Shown here: in pieces, positions 33,593-42,856 of the stretch
Numbering within the stretch: position 1 is the stretch's first letter
How the letters are laid out: each line of letters opens with the position of its first letter
NCBI RefSeq assembly: GCF_030036535.1
Contig: NZ_CP080389.1
Coordinates: 62,001 to 126,000, forward strand
Direction: 5' to 3'
DNA from: Agrobacterium cucumeris
GTDB taxonomy: Bacteria > Pseudomonadota > Alphaproteobacteria > Rhizobiales > Rhizobiaceae
DNA length: 64,000 nt
Notes under the pieces: generated by a model
What the model saw: the letters and a program-made list of their open reading frames with translations, nothing else
Database searches by the model: none
What the model was told of the DNA's origin: nothing
Position numbers and translations under genes: made by a program

Positions 33593-34072
33593 TTAAAGTG
33601 TTTGAAGAAGCGCCACCTTCGCCCGCTCAGCCAAGAGCTTCCGGGTTGCGTTTGCAGCCTCCCGGCCCTTGTGCACGAAGTGATCCCTGAAGAACGCGAT
33701 TTGATGTTCATTCTCCTGGAAGGTATGCGGCGTGAGCACGGTGGACAGGACGGGCACGCCAGTATCGAGACTGACACGCATCATGGCGTCCAGAACGGTC
33801 CGGGCGACGAAATCGTGACGGTAGATGCCGCCATCGACGACGAACGCCGTCCCAACGACCGCGGCATATCGGTCGGTCCTGATCAGCGTCTGTGCATGCA
33901 ATGGGATTTCGAGCGCGCCGGGCACATCGACGATCTCGACTTCCTCGCGGTTGCCTCCGAGCTTCTCCCACTCGTCGACGAACGATTCGACGCATCTGTC
34001 AACGATGTCCGAATGCCATCGGGCACGGATAACGGCGATCTTTTGTCCTTTCGGATCGAAAGCGATGGTCAT
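33593..34072 (-). CDS. ribH2: 6,7-dimethyl-8-ribityllumazine synthase, type II (RibH2-like)
   Basis: A 159-residue lumazine synthase, penultimate step of riboflavin synthesis. The ATG at 34072 is 6 nt after GGAG; the frame to 34186 is spurious. The active site has W in [16 protein letters not shown], the GALEIPLHA helix start, the catalytic His in [18 protein letters not shown] and the [13 protein letters not shown] strand. The short sequence pattern resembles Rhizobiales RibH2 (the second, non-housekeeping lumazine synthase). It follows flavin reductase by 31 bp in a sigma-54-dependent operon. Confidence 0.9.
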   Translation of the reverse strand: MTIAFDPKGQKIAVIRARWHSDIVDRCVESFVDEWEKLGGNREEVEIVDVPGALEIPLHAQTLIRTDRYAAVVGTAFVVDGGIYRHDFVARTVLDAMMRVSLDTGVPVLSTVLTPHTFQENEHQIAFFRDHFVHKGREAANATRKLLAERAKVALLQTL

Positions 34073-34103
34073 GGGCGTCTCCATAATGTCTGTCGCACAG
34101 AAG

Positions 34104-34613
34104 TCATTTCTTGAGTGCTTCCGCGGCCTGCTTCGCCGCGAGGCTGACGAAGCCCTGGCGGTGCCACAAGAGGCAACGATCGGCATCTTGGTTAGGAAGA
34201 AGGATGTCGTGGATCTTCGCGATTACGATCGTGTGGCTGTATCCGTCATGCGTCTTGGCTATACGACAATCGAACGCAACAGAGGCCCCGGCTAGCAACG
34301 GGGCTCCCGTCTCCTGGAAATTCCACAATGCGCCTTCGAAGCGATCGGGGCCCTTGGCGCGTGCGAAGTGGTCGGCAAACGCCAGCATCGAGTCGGTCAA
34401 GACCGACACGCCGAGGAAACCCTGATCGATGATGGTATCGTGAGCGGAGGCGCTTTTGTTGATACAGACAATCAAGGACGGCGGATCGGCGGACAGGCTA
34501 CACACAGCCGTGGCCATCAGTCCGCAAGGAACACCGTCTTTGATCGAGGTTATTGCTGTGACGGGGCCTGCGAACCGCTGCATGGCCTCGCGAAAATCCT
34601 CGGTACTGATCAT
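34104..34613 (-). CDS. Flavin reductase (NAD(P)H:FMN oxidoreductase, HpaC/RutF-like)
   Basis: A 169-residue flavin-reductase-like split-barrel protein. It has [51 protein letters not shown] and a C-terminal barrel strand ([11 protein letters not shown]). Such proteins supply reduced FMN to a separate monooxygenase. The natural partner here is the luciferase-like enzyme at 45930, whose promoter is of the same sigma-54 type. It lies 14 bp after the aldehyde dehydrogenase stop. Confidence 0.9.
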   Translation of the reverse strand: MISTEDFREAMQRFAGPVTAITSIKDGVPCGLMATAVCSLSADPPSLIVCINKSASAHDTIIDQGFLGVSVLTDSMLAFADHFARAKGPDRFEGALWNFQETGAPLLAGASVAFDCRIAKTHDGYSHTIVIAKIHDILLPNQDADRCLLWHRQGFVSLAAKQAAEALKK

Positions 34614-34627
34614 GGCAGGGCAGTTCC

Positions 34628-36064
34628 CTAGTTGGCGTCGTGAGTGATGAAACGGGTGTTCATGTAGGCCTCTAGTGCCTCACTGCCGCCTTCGTAGCCA
34701 TATCCGGAGTCCCGGACGCCGCCGTAAGGCGTTTCGGGCAGCCCAAGCCCGATGTGGTTGATAGACAACATGCCCGCCTGAACCCCTTGCGCGAGCCGTC
34801 GCGCATTAGAGGCGCTTGACGTCCAGGCGTAGGATCCGAGACCGAACGGCAGTCGGCCAGCTTCCTCGATTGCCTCGCCGAGATCGGAAAAGGACTTCAC
34901 CAGAGCTACCGGGCCAAACGGCTCTTCGTTCATCGCCCTCATCTCGGTCGTCACACCCGTAAGCACGGTAGGCTCAAAGAAGAAACCGCTGTTTCCGATG
35001 CGGTGTCCTCCCGTCTCGATTTTCGCTCCCTTGCTAACTGCGTCCTCGATCAGCGACTCGACGGCGGCCCTACGGCGTTCGTTGATCAACGGGCCGACCT
35101 GGACGCCATCGGCCAGGCCGTCGCCGACCTTAAGAGCCTTCGTCTTTTTCACGAAGGAATCAACGAACTCGTCATGCACGTTGGTCTGGATTAGGAAGCG
35201 TGTTGGGGAGATACAGACCTGGCCTCCATTCCTAAATTTTGCGGCAACCAAAGCTGTCGTCGCCGCATCGATATTGGCGTCGTCTGCCACGATGACGGGG
35301 GCGTGTCCGCCAAGCTCCATCGTCACCCGCTTCATATGCAGGCCCGCCAACGAGGCAAGGTGCTTGCCAACTTGAACCGAACCCGTAAACGACACCTTGC
35401 GGATTACTGGATGCGGAACGAGGAATTCGGAAATCTCCGACGGTGTCCCGAAGACAAGGTTCACAACACCTGCGGGAACACCCGCGTCGTGGAGGCACTG
35501 GAAAAGTACCGCCGGTGCGGCAGGAGCTTCTTCCGGACCCTTTATGATGATCGAGCAGCCTGCCGAGATCGCGGGGCCAAGTTTCCGGACGATTTGGCTC
35601 ATCGGAAAGTTCCACGGGGTGAAACCTACAGCCGGGCCAACCGGGTCCTTGACCGCATACTGCTGGATGCTAACGCCACGAGAAGGGATGACCCGACCAT
35701 ATGTCCGGCGGCCTTCTTCTGCGAACCAGTCAAGCAGGTCCGCGCAGGAGTTTACTTCTAGACGCGATTCGGAAAGTGGCTTTCCTTCGTCCGTGGTCAG
35801 AAGACGGGCGGCGTCCTCGAGACGATCACGGAGCAGGGATGCCGCGCGGCGGATGACCTTATAACGTTCGAAAGCAGACGTGGCGCTCCACGTTTTAAAC
35901 CCCGAGGCGACGGCCTGGACCGCTCTTTCGAGATCCGTCCGCGATGCGTGGGCTACGTTTCCGATTACCTCTCCGTTGATCGGGTTTACGACATCCAGCG
36001 TCTTGCCCCCGGAGGCGTCGCTCCACTCTCCGCCAATGTACAGTTTGGTATTCGGATAAGCCAT
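34628..36064 (-). CDS. Aldehyde dehydrogenase family protein
   Basis: A 478-residue NAD(P)-dependent aldehyde dehydrogenase of the succinate-semialdehyde/aldehyde DH group. It has VGFTPWNFPMSQIVRKLGPA (cofactor site), VSFTGSVQVGKHLA, the general base Glu in TMELGGHAPVIV, the nucleophile Cys in FRNGGQVCISPTRFL, and EEPFGPVALV. It is the first gene after the -24/-12 promoter at 36107-36122 and leads the flavin reductase-ribH2 operon. The substrate is probably the aldehyde formed by the oxidases encoded further upstream. Confidence 0.92.
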   Translation of the reverse strand: MAYPNTKLYIGGEWSDASGGKTLDVVNPINGEVIGNVAHASRTDLERAVQAVASGFKTWSATSAFERYKVIRRAASLLRDRLEDAARLLTTDEGKPLSESRLEVNSCADLLDWFAEEGRRTYGRVIPSRGVSIQQYAVKDPVGPAVGFTPWNFPMSQIVRKLGPAISAGCSIIIKGPEEAPAAPAVLFQCLHDAGVPAGVVNLVFGTPSEISEFLVPHPVIRKVSFTGSVQVGKHLASLAGLHMKRVTMELGGHAPVIVADDANIDAATTALVAAKFRNGGQVCISPTRFLIQTNVHDEFVDSFVKKTKALKVGDGLADGVQVGPLINERRRAAVESLIEDAVSKGAKIETGGHRIGNSGFFFEPTVLTGVTTEMRAMNEEPFGPVALVKSFSDLGEAIEEAGRLPFGLGSYAWTSSASNARRLAQGVQAGMLSINHIGLGLPETPYGGVRDSGYGYEGGSEALEAYMNTRFITHDAN

Positions 36065-36106
36065 GTAAGTCTCCTTTTCGCAGTGCCATTGGGCCTACCT
36101 TGGAGG

Positions 36107-36122
36107 AGCAAGCCGCGTGCCA
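36107..36122 (-). promoter_or_regulatory. Sigma-54 (-24/-12) promoter of the aldehyde dehydrogenase-flavin operon
   Basis: On the minus strand TGGCAC-GCGGC-TTGCT, a full match to the sigma-54 consensus (TGGCAY-N5-TTGCW). It lies about 43-58 bp before the ALDH start at 36064. The activator gene begins 160 bp away on the other strand. Confidence 0.85.
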
Positions 36123-36181
36123 CTCACCTAACCGGCTGAATTACAAGGCAACTTGGAGCTTAGATGACCTCCCGCTCAAAC

Positions 36182-36208
36182 GTCTCAATTTTGTCTCAAA
36201 CATGAGAC
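36182..36208. promoter_or_regulatory. Upstream activator site: GTCTCA-N4-TGAGAC inverted repeat
   Basis: A perfect inverted repeat GTCTCA-AACA-TGAGAC at 36193-36208 plus an extra GTCTCA at 36182-36187. It starts 71 bp beyond the -24 element of the ALDH promoter, a typical enhancer distance for sigma-54 activators, and is also 76 bp upstream of the activator gene. A second 8-bp inverted repeat (CAAGGACG-N6-CGTCCTTG, 36212-36233) lies next to it. Confidence 0.7.
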
Positions 36209-36283
36209 GCACAAGGACGTACTCTCGTCCTTGACTTGACGCAATTTTGGATCACTAATTCGAGCAAATAAGGGAACACCAAA

Positions 36284-38290
36284 ATGCTTGGACCAGACGA
36301 TCACTTCCGTGTGATTGAGGAGGCTGTGCTGACGACTGCCGGAAGAGGCGAGTGGCGGACGGCCTCGTGGGCGCGCTGTCTTCAGGACTACAAGCTGGAT
36401 CCCTCGCGCCCCAAACTGGTCGATCTCACCAATAGAGAGCTGCGCGAAGAGCAGGACACTTTCGACGCGGACGTGGCACTGGCGACAAACGAGCTCGAAG
36501 CAACGTTGATGATGATCGAGGGCGGTGGCTACAGTGCCCACATAGCCAACCGCAACGGAGTGATTATATCTGAGCGTCGCAGCAGAGATGCCGCGTTCTA
36601 TTGCAGCACGGACCGGATCGGCGCGGTGTGGAGTGAGGAGGTCGGCGGTACAAACGGTATTGGGACGGCGCTAAAAAATTTAGAACCGACCGCGGTCTAC
36701 CTCTCGGATCACTTTTATGCCGATCTAACCGGTCAAGCGTGCGCGACAGCTCCCTTCTTTGGGCCGGACGGCAACATACTCGGCGTCGTCAACCTTTCGA
36801 CGTACAATCCGGGCGTACCCCAGTTGGCGCATCGTGTGGTATTTGGCGTCGCCCAGATCACTGCGGATCGGCTCGAGACCACATATTTTCGGAACGCGTT
36901 CCGGAAATACTACACACTAGCTGTCAGTACCGAACAACGATCGCCGACCATCTTCGCCGTCGACAGCGACTGCCGTATCGTAGGCGCGACACGGAATGCC
37001 AGACGCCTCTTCAAGCTGGAGGAATCTGCGATCGGAACGCGAACGCTCTGGGCCGTTTTTGAAAAGATCAAAGGAAATCCCCCGCTCGACTATCTGTGCG
37101 ACAATCTACGCGAACTCCGGCCGCTGGGTAGCGGAAAGGTCATCGACGTGAACCTCAGGCGACCGCTATCGGTTCTGCCGGCTTCGATCACGTCGCTTGC
37201 CGCCGGCGCGACAACCAAGATTGCTAAGCCGAAGCTCGGGAAGAAGATTACCTCGCTAGCCGAGTGTGCGGGCAACGACCGCAATATGAAGCGGAACATC
37301 GATGTCCTGAGGAAGGTATTCGGCAGCGGGCTGCACATGCTGCTCCTCGGCGAAACGGGGGTTGGAAAAGACACGCTTACCCGTGCCCTGCACTACGAGA
37401 GCGAACGGGCTACGGGCCCCTTCGTTGCGTTCAACTGCTCCGCTGTCCCGGAGACGCTCATAGATAGCGAGCTTTTCGGATACAGCGGCGGCGCGTTCAC
37501 CGGGGCAAGCAAGGAGGGAAATGTCGGGCGGATTGTAGAAGCGGATAAGGGTACACTTTTCCTCGATGAAATTGGGGATATGCCGCTCCCTCTGCAGACA
37601 CGACTCCTGCGGTTCCTTGAAACTCAGGAGGTCATGCCGCTGGGCTCCGGCCGTGCGCGCACCGTCGATGTCCAGGTTGTCGCAGCGACCCACCAGGATC
37701 TTAACTCGAAGGTTGCTGCGGGCACATTCCGACAGGACCTCTTCTATCGCCTCGCAGGGACCATAGTGACATTGCCCGCGCTGCGTGATCGAGAAGACCT
37801 CGAAACAATCATCGGCAATTTGATGGAACAGTTTTCCGAGGATGTCGAGATTTCGTTATCGGACCGCGCTATGAAGATTTTGCTGGCCCACTCCTGGCCA
37901 GGTAATATTCGCGAGTTGCGCAACGTCCTCACGCGCGCGGCCAAGCTGGCCACCCGCGGCCTGATAGAACCGAACGACCTGATGCTTGTGCCCACTCCCG
38001 TCTCGGCCGTTCCCCCGCCTTCGTCAATGCCCACAGCGGTCACTTCGTCCGGAGAAGTGAGGGAAGTGCGAGTACGACGTCCGACGTCGCCGCTAGCCGG
38101 ACGAAAGCGGCAAATGACGCCGTACAAGGCGGCGGCGGCCGAAGCCGAGAAGGTCGCGCTCGCAACTGCCATGGAACGGTTTGGCCGCGATCCCATAGCG
38201 TGCATGGAAGCACTCGGTATCAGCAGGGCCACGTTCTACCGAAAACTCAAGCAGCATGGCCTGGTTCTCGGTGAGCACGAGGATCCGTGA
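36284..38290 (+). CDS. Sigma-54-dependent transcriptional activator (AcoR-like: GAF, AAA+, Fis)
   Basis: A 668-residue activator. An N-terminal AcoR-type GAF sensor domain covers about 60-230 (WSEEVGGTNGIGTALKN, GPDGNILGVVNLS), and a PAS-like linker follows (FAVDSDCRIVGATRNARRLF). The AAA+ domain has Walker A GETGVGKDTL (about 355), the sigma-54-contact motif GGAFTGASKEG (about 402) and Walker B LFLDEIGDM. A Fis-type HTH ends the protein (CMEALGISRATFYRKLKQHG). It is divergent from the ALDH operon. All three -24/-12 promoters in the neighbourhood are plausible targets. Confidence 0.93.
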   Translation: MLGPDDHFRVIEEAVLTTAGRGEWRTASWARCLQDYKLDPSRPKLVDLTNRELREEQDTFDADVALATNELEATLMMIEGGGYSAHIANRNGVIISERRSRDAAFYCSTDRIGAVWSEEVGGTNGIGTALKNLEPTAVYLSDHFYADLTGQACATAPFFGPDGNILGVVNLSTYNPGVPQLAHRVVFGVAQITADRLETTYFRNAFRKYYTLAVSTEQRSPTIFAVDSDCRIVGATRNARRLFKLEESAIGTRTLWAVFEKIKGNPPLDYLCDNLRELRPLGSGKVIDVNLRRPLSVLPASITSLAAGATTKIAKPKLGKKITSLAECAGNDRNMKRNIDVLRKVFGSGLHMLLLGETGVGKDTLTRALHYESERATGPFVAFNCSAVPETLIDSELFGYSGGAFTGASKEGNVGRIVEADKGTLFLDEIGDMPLPLQTRLLRFLETQEVMPLGSGRARTVDVQVVAATHQDLNSKVAAGTFRQDLFYRLAGTIVTLPALRDREDLETIIGNLMEQFSEDVEISLSDRAMKILLAHSWPGNIRELRNVLTRAAKLATRGLIEPNDLMLVPTPVSAVPPPSSMPTAVTSSGEVREVRVRRPTSPLAGRKRQMTPYKAAAAEAEKVALATAMERFGRDPIACMEALGISRATFYRKLKQHGLVLGEHEDP

Positions 38291-38295
38291 GGTGC

Positions 38296-38322
38296 GGCGC
38301 TGGCCTCGCGGCCAGCAGCGCC
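38296..38322. terminator. Bidirectional stem-loop between the activator gene and ridA
   Basis: Core GCTGGCC-TCGC-GGCCAGC (38299-38316), extended by GGC/GCC around a one-base bulge. It lies between two convergent genes and can end both. Confidence 0.65.
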
Positions 38323-38326
38323 AATT

Positions 38327-38680
38327 TCAAACGGCAGCCTGAAGCGCGATCTCGATCAATATTTCGTCGGCGGCGAGATTGGACTCGACCGTAGCCCGGG
38401 CAGGAAGCGCGTCTTCCGGTATCCAGGATTCCCAGAGTGCATTCATCGGCGCAAAGTCGCGCTTGATGTTCCGGAGCCAGATCTGGGCAAAGAGTATCTT
38501 CGACTTGTCGGTGCCAGCAACACCGAGCAGGTGGTCGATCCGGTCTAGCAACTGCAGGGTCTGCCCTTCGATACCCTGGGAGCGGTCAGTCGGGACCTGC
38601 CCGGTGACATACGCAATGCCATTGTGGACGAGCACGTGGCTCAGACGTTTGCCGTTGGGTTCAAAGCGGTGAATGGTCAT
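38327..38680 (-). CDS. RidA family protein (YjgF/YER057c/UK114)
   Basis: A 117-residue RidA-fold protein, start ATG at 38680 with GGAGAG upstream. It contains GIAYVTGQVPTDRSQGIEGQ, a trimer-core AQIWLRNIKRDFAPMNALWE and the substrate Arg in LPARATVES. RidA enzymes hydrolyse reactive enamines/imines arising from amine or amino-acid oxidation. It follows the DAO-family amine oxidase by 19 bp, so it most likely handles that enzyme's imine product. It is the last gene of the operon that begins with the monooxygenase. Confidence 0.9.
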   Translation of the reverse strand: MTIHRFEPNGKRLSHVLVHNGIAYVTGQVPTDRSQGIEGQTLQLLDRIDHLLGVAGTDKSKILFAQIWLRNIKRDFAPMNALWESWIPEDALPARATVESNLAADEILIEIALQAAV

Positions 38681-38699
38681 AGTGCTCTCCAATTCTGTA

Positions 38700-40130
38700 T
38701 CAACGGGTCCCGACACGCATTCCCATGACGCGTGGCAAGTTCGAGATCGCTTGGGCGATAAGCGGCTGGCGGCGACCAGCGTCCTCGGCGTCTTCACAAC
38801 GGACGATGGCATCGCGCACCATCGTGCCGCCCACAAAGCGGAATGGCTCGATCGGGAAGGTCATCCGATTTCGCGAGCAGAAAGCCGACGTCGTCCATTC
38901 GTCTTTCTGGTTCAAGATGAGGGACGAAAGGCATTCCCCGGCGATAACCGTGGCATTGACGCCATGCCCCGAGTAACCGGAACCGTAGTGGATCCGGCTT
39001 CCCTGCAACGTGCCGAAATAGGGGAGGCGGTCCGAAGTGACTTCAATCGGATATCCCCAACTCGTGGCCACGCCGCCACTCATACCGGGAAAGAACCGTT
39101 GGAGCCCGATAGCTGCCCGTCGAGCGCTTGCCCCGTCATTGCGTAACTTCTCCGAGTTGTGCGCGCTTCCCCATTCAAGCGGTCCAGAACCCGATCCCAT
39201 AAGAACCCGCCCGTCGTTCGTCCGTCGGAAATAGTGCGTGAACATGCGGAGGTCCGCGAGCCCGCGCGCCTTTCGATAATTGATGCTTTCTAAATATTCG
39301 GGATCGGGATCAGACATCACTGGAAAGCTGGAGAAAAGCGTGGTTGACTTGGCAACCGGGCTCAGTCCCATCGTTCCAGTATACGTGGCGAGTACAACAT
39401 CGCGCGCGGTCACTGCACCGCGGTCCGTTTCAACGAAATTCACGGATCCCTTTTGGACACGCCGTACGGGGGAATTCTCGAAAATCGATATTCCTGCGTC
39501 CAACGCAGCCTGACGCAACTCATGGACCAATCGTCCCGGGTTTACCGTTGCGCCTTCTGTAAACAACAGCCCTTCTAGGAACCTCGGCGAGTTACAGAGT
39601 TCTCTGAGTTCCCCTTGCGGCAATTGACGGAGAGTGTCACCCAAGCCCAGGTCTCGTGCGGTGCGGACAAACTCGCGGATTTTCTTTACCTGAGCGGGCG
39701 AGGTGGCGACGCGTAGATACCCCTCTTCGACCCACCATACGTCCCGTCTATGTGCCGTGGCGAATTTTCGAAGACGACCCTGAGCCACGGTACCCAGACG
39801 CGCAGCTTCGATGCTCTTGTCGGCGCCGAAGATCGGTAAAAGGGTAGGGAGCGCCCCCCAGTATCCATGGACGTTGCCCCCATTTCGAGAGCTCGCCCCA
39901 TCGCCGCATCGATATGCGTCGAGGATGGCGACCCGAAGCTGAGGATTTCGCTCTTTCAATATGAGCGCCGTCCAGAGGCCAGTAAAACCGCCTCCAACGA
40001 TGGCGACATCGACGTCCATCCTCGATGTCAGCGGCGGTTGCCTTGGCGTACCGAAAAGACTGCGGACGTCCTTCTGCCACCACGAGAACTCCCGCTCAAC
40101 ATCTGAGCGAACTGCTGCCAGCAAGTCCAT
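38700..40130 (-). CDS. FAD-dependent amine oxidoreductase (DAO family, PuuB-like)
   Basis: A 476-residue flavoprotein, start MDLLAAVRSDVER at 40130, 16 bp after the GMC gene. The FAD dinucleotide motif is VDVAIVGGGFTGLWTALIL (GxGxxG, near residue 43), with DGASSRNGGN, and the C-terminal FAD segment is IHYGSGYSGHGVNATVIAGE. The architecture matches gamma-glutamylputrescine oxidase and related DAO enzymes that oxidise C-N bonds of amines. With RidA downstream and a polyamine-type importer upstream, an imported amine is the likely substrate. Confidence 0.9.
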   Translation of the reverse strand: MDLLAAVRSDVEREFSWWQKDVRSLFGTPRQPPLTSRMDVDVAIVGGGFTGLWTALILKERNPQLRVAILDAYRCGDGASSRNGGNVHGYWGALPTLLPIFGADKSIEAARLGTVAQGRLRKFATAHRRDVWWVEEGYLRVATSPAQVKKIREFVRTARDLGLGDTLRQLPQGELRELCNSPRFLEGLLFTEGATVNPGRLVHELRQAALDAGISIFENSPVRRVQKGSVNFVETDRGAVTARDVVLATYTGTMGLSPVAKSTTLFSSFPVMSDPDPEYLESINYRKARGLADLRMFTHYFRRTNDGRVLMGSGSGPLEWGSAHNSEKLRNDGASARRAAIGLQRFFPGMSGGVATSWGYPIEVTSDRLPYFGTLQGSRIHYGSGYSGHGVNATVIAGECLSSLILNQKDEWTTSAFCSRNRMTFPIEPFRFVGGTMVRDAIVRCEDAEDAGRRQPLIAQAISNLPRVMGMRVGTR

Positions 40131-40146
40131 GACCAAACTCCAGCTC

Positions 40147-41742
40147 TCAAGCGGCCGAAAACTTGTTGCCACGGATGAAATCCGCTGCCCGCTCACCCAC
40201 CATGATCGCCGGCGCGTTCAGGTTTCCAGACGGAACGCGGGGGAGGATCGAAGTGTCTGCAACGCGCAGCCCCTCGATGCCGCGAACTCGGAGCTGGGTG
40301 TCTACGACGGCCATGTCATCAGTCCCCATCTTGCACGCGCCCGATGGGTGAAGAGCGCCTTGCCCCGTTGCTCGGACGAACTCCATACGCTCGGCCTTCG
40401 TCTTCAGAATGCCTCCAGGGCGGAACGGGTGTGACACGTACTTAGAAAGTGACCTTTGCTGGAGGATTTCCTGGCCGATGCGAACACCTTCCGCGAGGCA
40501 TTCCACATCATACTCCTCGGCGCAGTAGCGGGGATCGACAGCCGGAAAGACGTTCGGATCAGCGCTGCGGAGCTTGACGAAGCCCCGCGACCGAGGACGC
40601 GACTGGTAGACGTTCGTCGTGCATCCGTTGCCACTCGGAGTGGAGTCGGACCCTTCTTCGACGCCCGCTCCCGGCAGGAAGTGGTACTGGAGGGTCGGCA
40701 GCTTGTCGTCTTCCGCTCCGTACCAGCAAAGCCCCCCTTCGCAGACGTTTGACGTGACGGGACCGTTCCGGAACAAGGCGTATTGCAGCCCCGCCCAGGC
40801 CTGCCAGCGTAGTTTTTTGTATTTGTCGTAGCTATGAGCACCCGTCAACTCGTAGATCAGGAACATGTCGAAATGGTCCTGAAGGTTCTGGCCGACACCC
40901 GGAAGGTCATGCTTCACGTCAACGCCGATCTCCTTGAGATGATCGGCTGGGCCAATGCCCGAAAGAAGCAACAGATGTGGCGAACCAATGGCACCGGAGC
41001 ATACCACTACCTCCTGTGAGGCCATCGCCCGCGTCACCTGACCTTTATGAAAGTACTCGACGCCGACGGCGCGGTTGTTCTCGATAATGATCCGGAGGGC
41101 CTTGGTCTTGGTTTGAACCGTGAGGTTTTTACGCTTGCGCGCGGGCTTGAGGTACGCCGCAGCGGCGCTGCAACGGAGTCCGTCCTTCATCGTGACCTGG
41201 TAGAAACCGACACCGGCCTGGTCACCAGAGTTGAAGTCGGGATTGAAGTTGATGCCTAGTTCCTGTGCCGCCCGCACCCATGCCTTCGTGAGGTAATGCG
41301 TGTGGCGTTGGTCGGATACACTGAGCGGACCTTCGGTCCCGTGGACATCTCCGGAAAATCGCTCGTTGCTTTCCGCCTTCTTGAAATACGGAAGCACGTC
41401 GTCGTAGCCCCAGCCCGTGCAGCCGTCGGCTTCCCACTGATTGTAGTCGCTGGGAATTCCGCGCATGTAGACCATTGCGTTGACAGAGCTTCCGCCACCC
41501 AGAACCCGCCCCTGCACAAACTCGGGAGTAACCCCGCCCTGATGATGCTGCGGTTCGAGCTTGTAGCGGGTGAGCATGTTACTCTTCGAAGTCTTATAAT
41601 ACGTCACCGGAAGATGAATATAAGGGCTCCAGTCGCGGTCGCCCTGCTCGAGAAGCAAAACCTTGCTGTCAAAGTCTTCGCTAAGCCGTGACGCGATAGT
41701 ACAACCCGCCGAGCCGCCACCGACGACAATATAATCGTACAT
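40147..41742 (-). CDS. GMC-family FAD oxidoreductase (choline dehydrogenase/alcohol oxidase-like)
   Basis: A 531-residue GMC enzyme. FAD motif YIVVGGGSAGCTIASRLSED at residues 4-23, first GMC signature GRVLGGGSSVNAMVYMRG, second signature SGAIGSPHLLLLSGIGP, and catalytic His in HPSGACKMG and the C-terminal NLNAPAIMVGERAAD. It oxidises a primary alcohol to an aldehyde, which the ALDH of the neighbouring operon could take on. It lies between the importer ATPase (24-bp gap) and the DAO gene. Confidence 0.92.
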   Translation of the reverse strand: MYDYIVVGGGSAGCTIASRLSEDFDSKVLLLEQGDRDWSPYIHLPVTYYKTSKSNMLTRYKLEPQHHQGGVTPEFVQGRVLGGGSSVNAMVYMRGIPSDYNQWEADGCTGWGYDDVLPYFKKAESNERFSGDVHGTEGPLSVSDQRHTHYLTKAWVRAAQELGINFNPDFNSGDQAGVGFYQVTMKDGLRCSAAAAYLKPARKRKNLTVQTKTKALRIIIENNRAVGVEYFHKGQVTRAMASQEVVVCSGAIGSPHLLLLSGIGPADHLKEIGVDVKHDLPGVGQNLQDHFDMFLIYELTGAHSYDKYKKLRWQAWAGLQYALFRNGPVTSNVCEGGLCWYGAEDDKLPTLQYHFLPGAGVEEGSDSTPSGNGCTTNVYQSRPRSRGFVKLRSADPNVFPAVDPRYCAEEYDVECLAEGVRIGQEILQQRSLSKYVSHPFRPGGILKTKAERMEFVRATGQGALHPSGACKMGTDDMAVVDTQLRVRGIEGLRVADTSILPRVPSGNLNAPAIMVGERAADFIRGNKFSAA

Positions 41743-41766
41743 TTTGAGATCCTATAAATTTCTGCT

Positions 41767-42846
41767 TCAGCTCGCGAGAACGACGACCGACGCCGGGTCC
41801 CAACGCAAGGACACCGGGCTACCGACGCCGAAACGAATTCCGGCTGCTGCGCGATGCTCCTGACATTTCAGTAGTGCCCCCGTCTCGTGACGGACCTTGT
41901 ACACAACCCGGCTGCCGATGAAGACGACATCTTCCACATTGCCTTCCACCCGGTTCACCGTTTCGGAATGCCCGTCGGATGCGGCGATGCTGATCGCCTC
42001 CGGCCGGATAGAGACGTGCACGGGTGTGCCCGCGCGCAGGCTGCTCGCTGCAACCTGCGCGGCCCCGATTGGCAGTTCGACCAGAGCGCCGGACGCGTCC
42101 GACGACTTGACCTTCCCATCGAGAAGATTGGTGTCCCCGAAGAACTTCGCGCAGAACAACGTCTTGGGCGCGCCATACATCTCGTCCGGCGTTCCGATTT
42201 GCTCGATGGTACCCTTGTTCATGAGCACTACGCGGTCCGACAGGATCATCGCCTCATCCTGGTCGTGCGTAACGTAGATGAACGTAGTCCCGGTTTCGGT
42301 GTGAATACGCTTGAGCTCGTCGAGCATGTGATGGCGAATCTTGAGGTCGAGCGCCGCAAGAGGTTCATCAAGCAAGAGAACCGAGGGCTTGTTCACCAGC
42401 GCACGCGCCAACGCCACGCGCTGGGCTTGACCACCGCTTATCTCGCCGATCCACCTGCTGGAGAACTCCTCGAGCTGTACCAGCTTCAACATGGCCGTCA
42501 CCTGGTCGTTCACCTGCGACTTGGGAACGCCTTTCAGGCGAAGGCCAAAAGCGACGTTGTCGAAGACATCAAGGTGGGGGAAAAGCGCGTAGCGCTGGAA
42601 AACCATGTTGACTGGCCGTTTCTCGGGCGGCACTCGCGTTACATCTCGTCCGGAAATCACAACGTCGCCAGATGTCGCGTCCTCGAAACCCGCAACGATC
42701 CTCATGAGGGTCGACTTTCCGCAGCCGCTCGGCCCAAGCAAGGTGAGGATTTCCCCCTTTTTTACGGTCAGGTTTATGTTTTCTAAAGCTGTAAAGATGC
42801 CGAAGGACTTGGTGATATTGTTCAACTCGACAATGTTCTGAGACAT
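41767..42846 (-). CDS. ABC transporter ATP-binding protein (PotA-like)
   Basis: A 359-residue ATPase, start MSQNIVELNNITKSFG at 42846 with AAGGGGA upstream; a longer frame overlaps the permease. Walker A LLGPSGCGKSTLM, Q-loop MVFQRYALFPHLDV, signature ISGGQAQRVALARAL, Walker B VLLLDEPLAALD, switch YVTHDQDEAM, and a C-terminal TOBE domain (VHVSIRPEAISIAA). It is of the spermidine/putrescine/2-aminoethylphosphonate importer group and energises the two permeases just upstream. Confidence 0.93.
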   Translation of the reverse strand: MSQNIVELNNITKSFGIFTALENINLTVKKGEILTLLGPSGCGKSTLMRIVAGFEDATSGDVVISGRDVTRVPPEKRPVNMVFQRYALFPHLDVFDNVAFGLRLKGVPKSQVNDQVTAMLKLVQLEEFSSRWIGEISGGQAQRVALARALVNKPSVLLLDEPLAALDLKIRHHMLDELKRIHTETGTTFIYVTHDQDEAMILSDRVVLMNKGTIEQIGTPDEMYGAPKTLFCAKFFGDTNLLDGKVKSSDASGALVELPIGAAQVAASSLRAGTPVHVSIRPEAISIAASDGHSETVNRVEGNVEDVVFIGSRVVYKVRHETGALLKCQEHRAAAGIRFGVGSPVSLRWDPASVVVLAS

Positions 42847-42856
42847 GACGATCCCC

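Noticed and set aside
33332..34100. Possible FMN riboswitch in front of ribA or ribH2
   Set aside because: None of the conserved FMN-aptamer segments are visible in the ribA leader or around ribH2.
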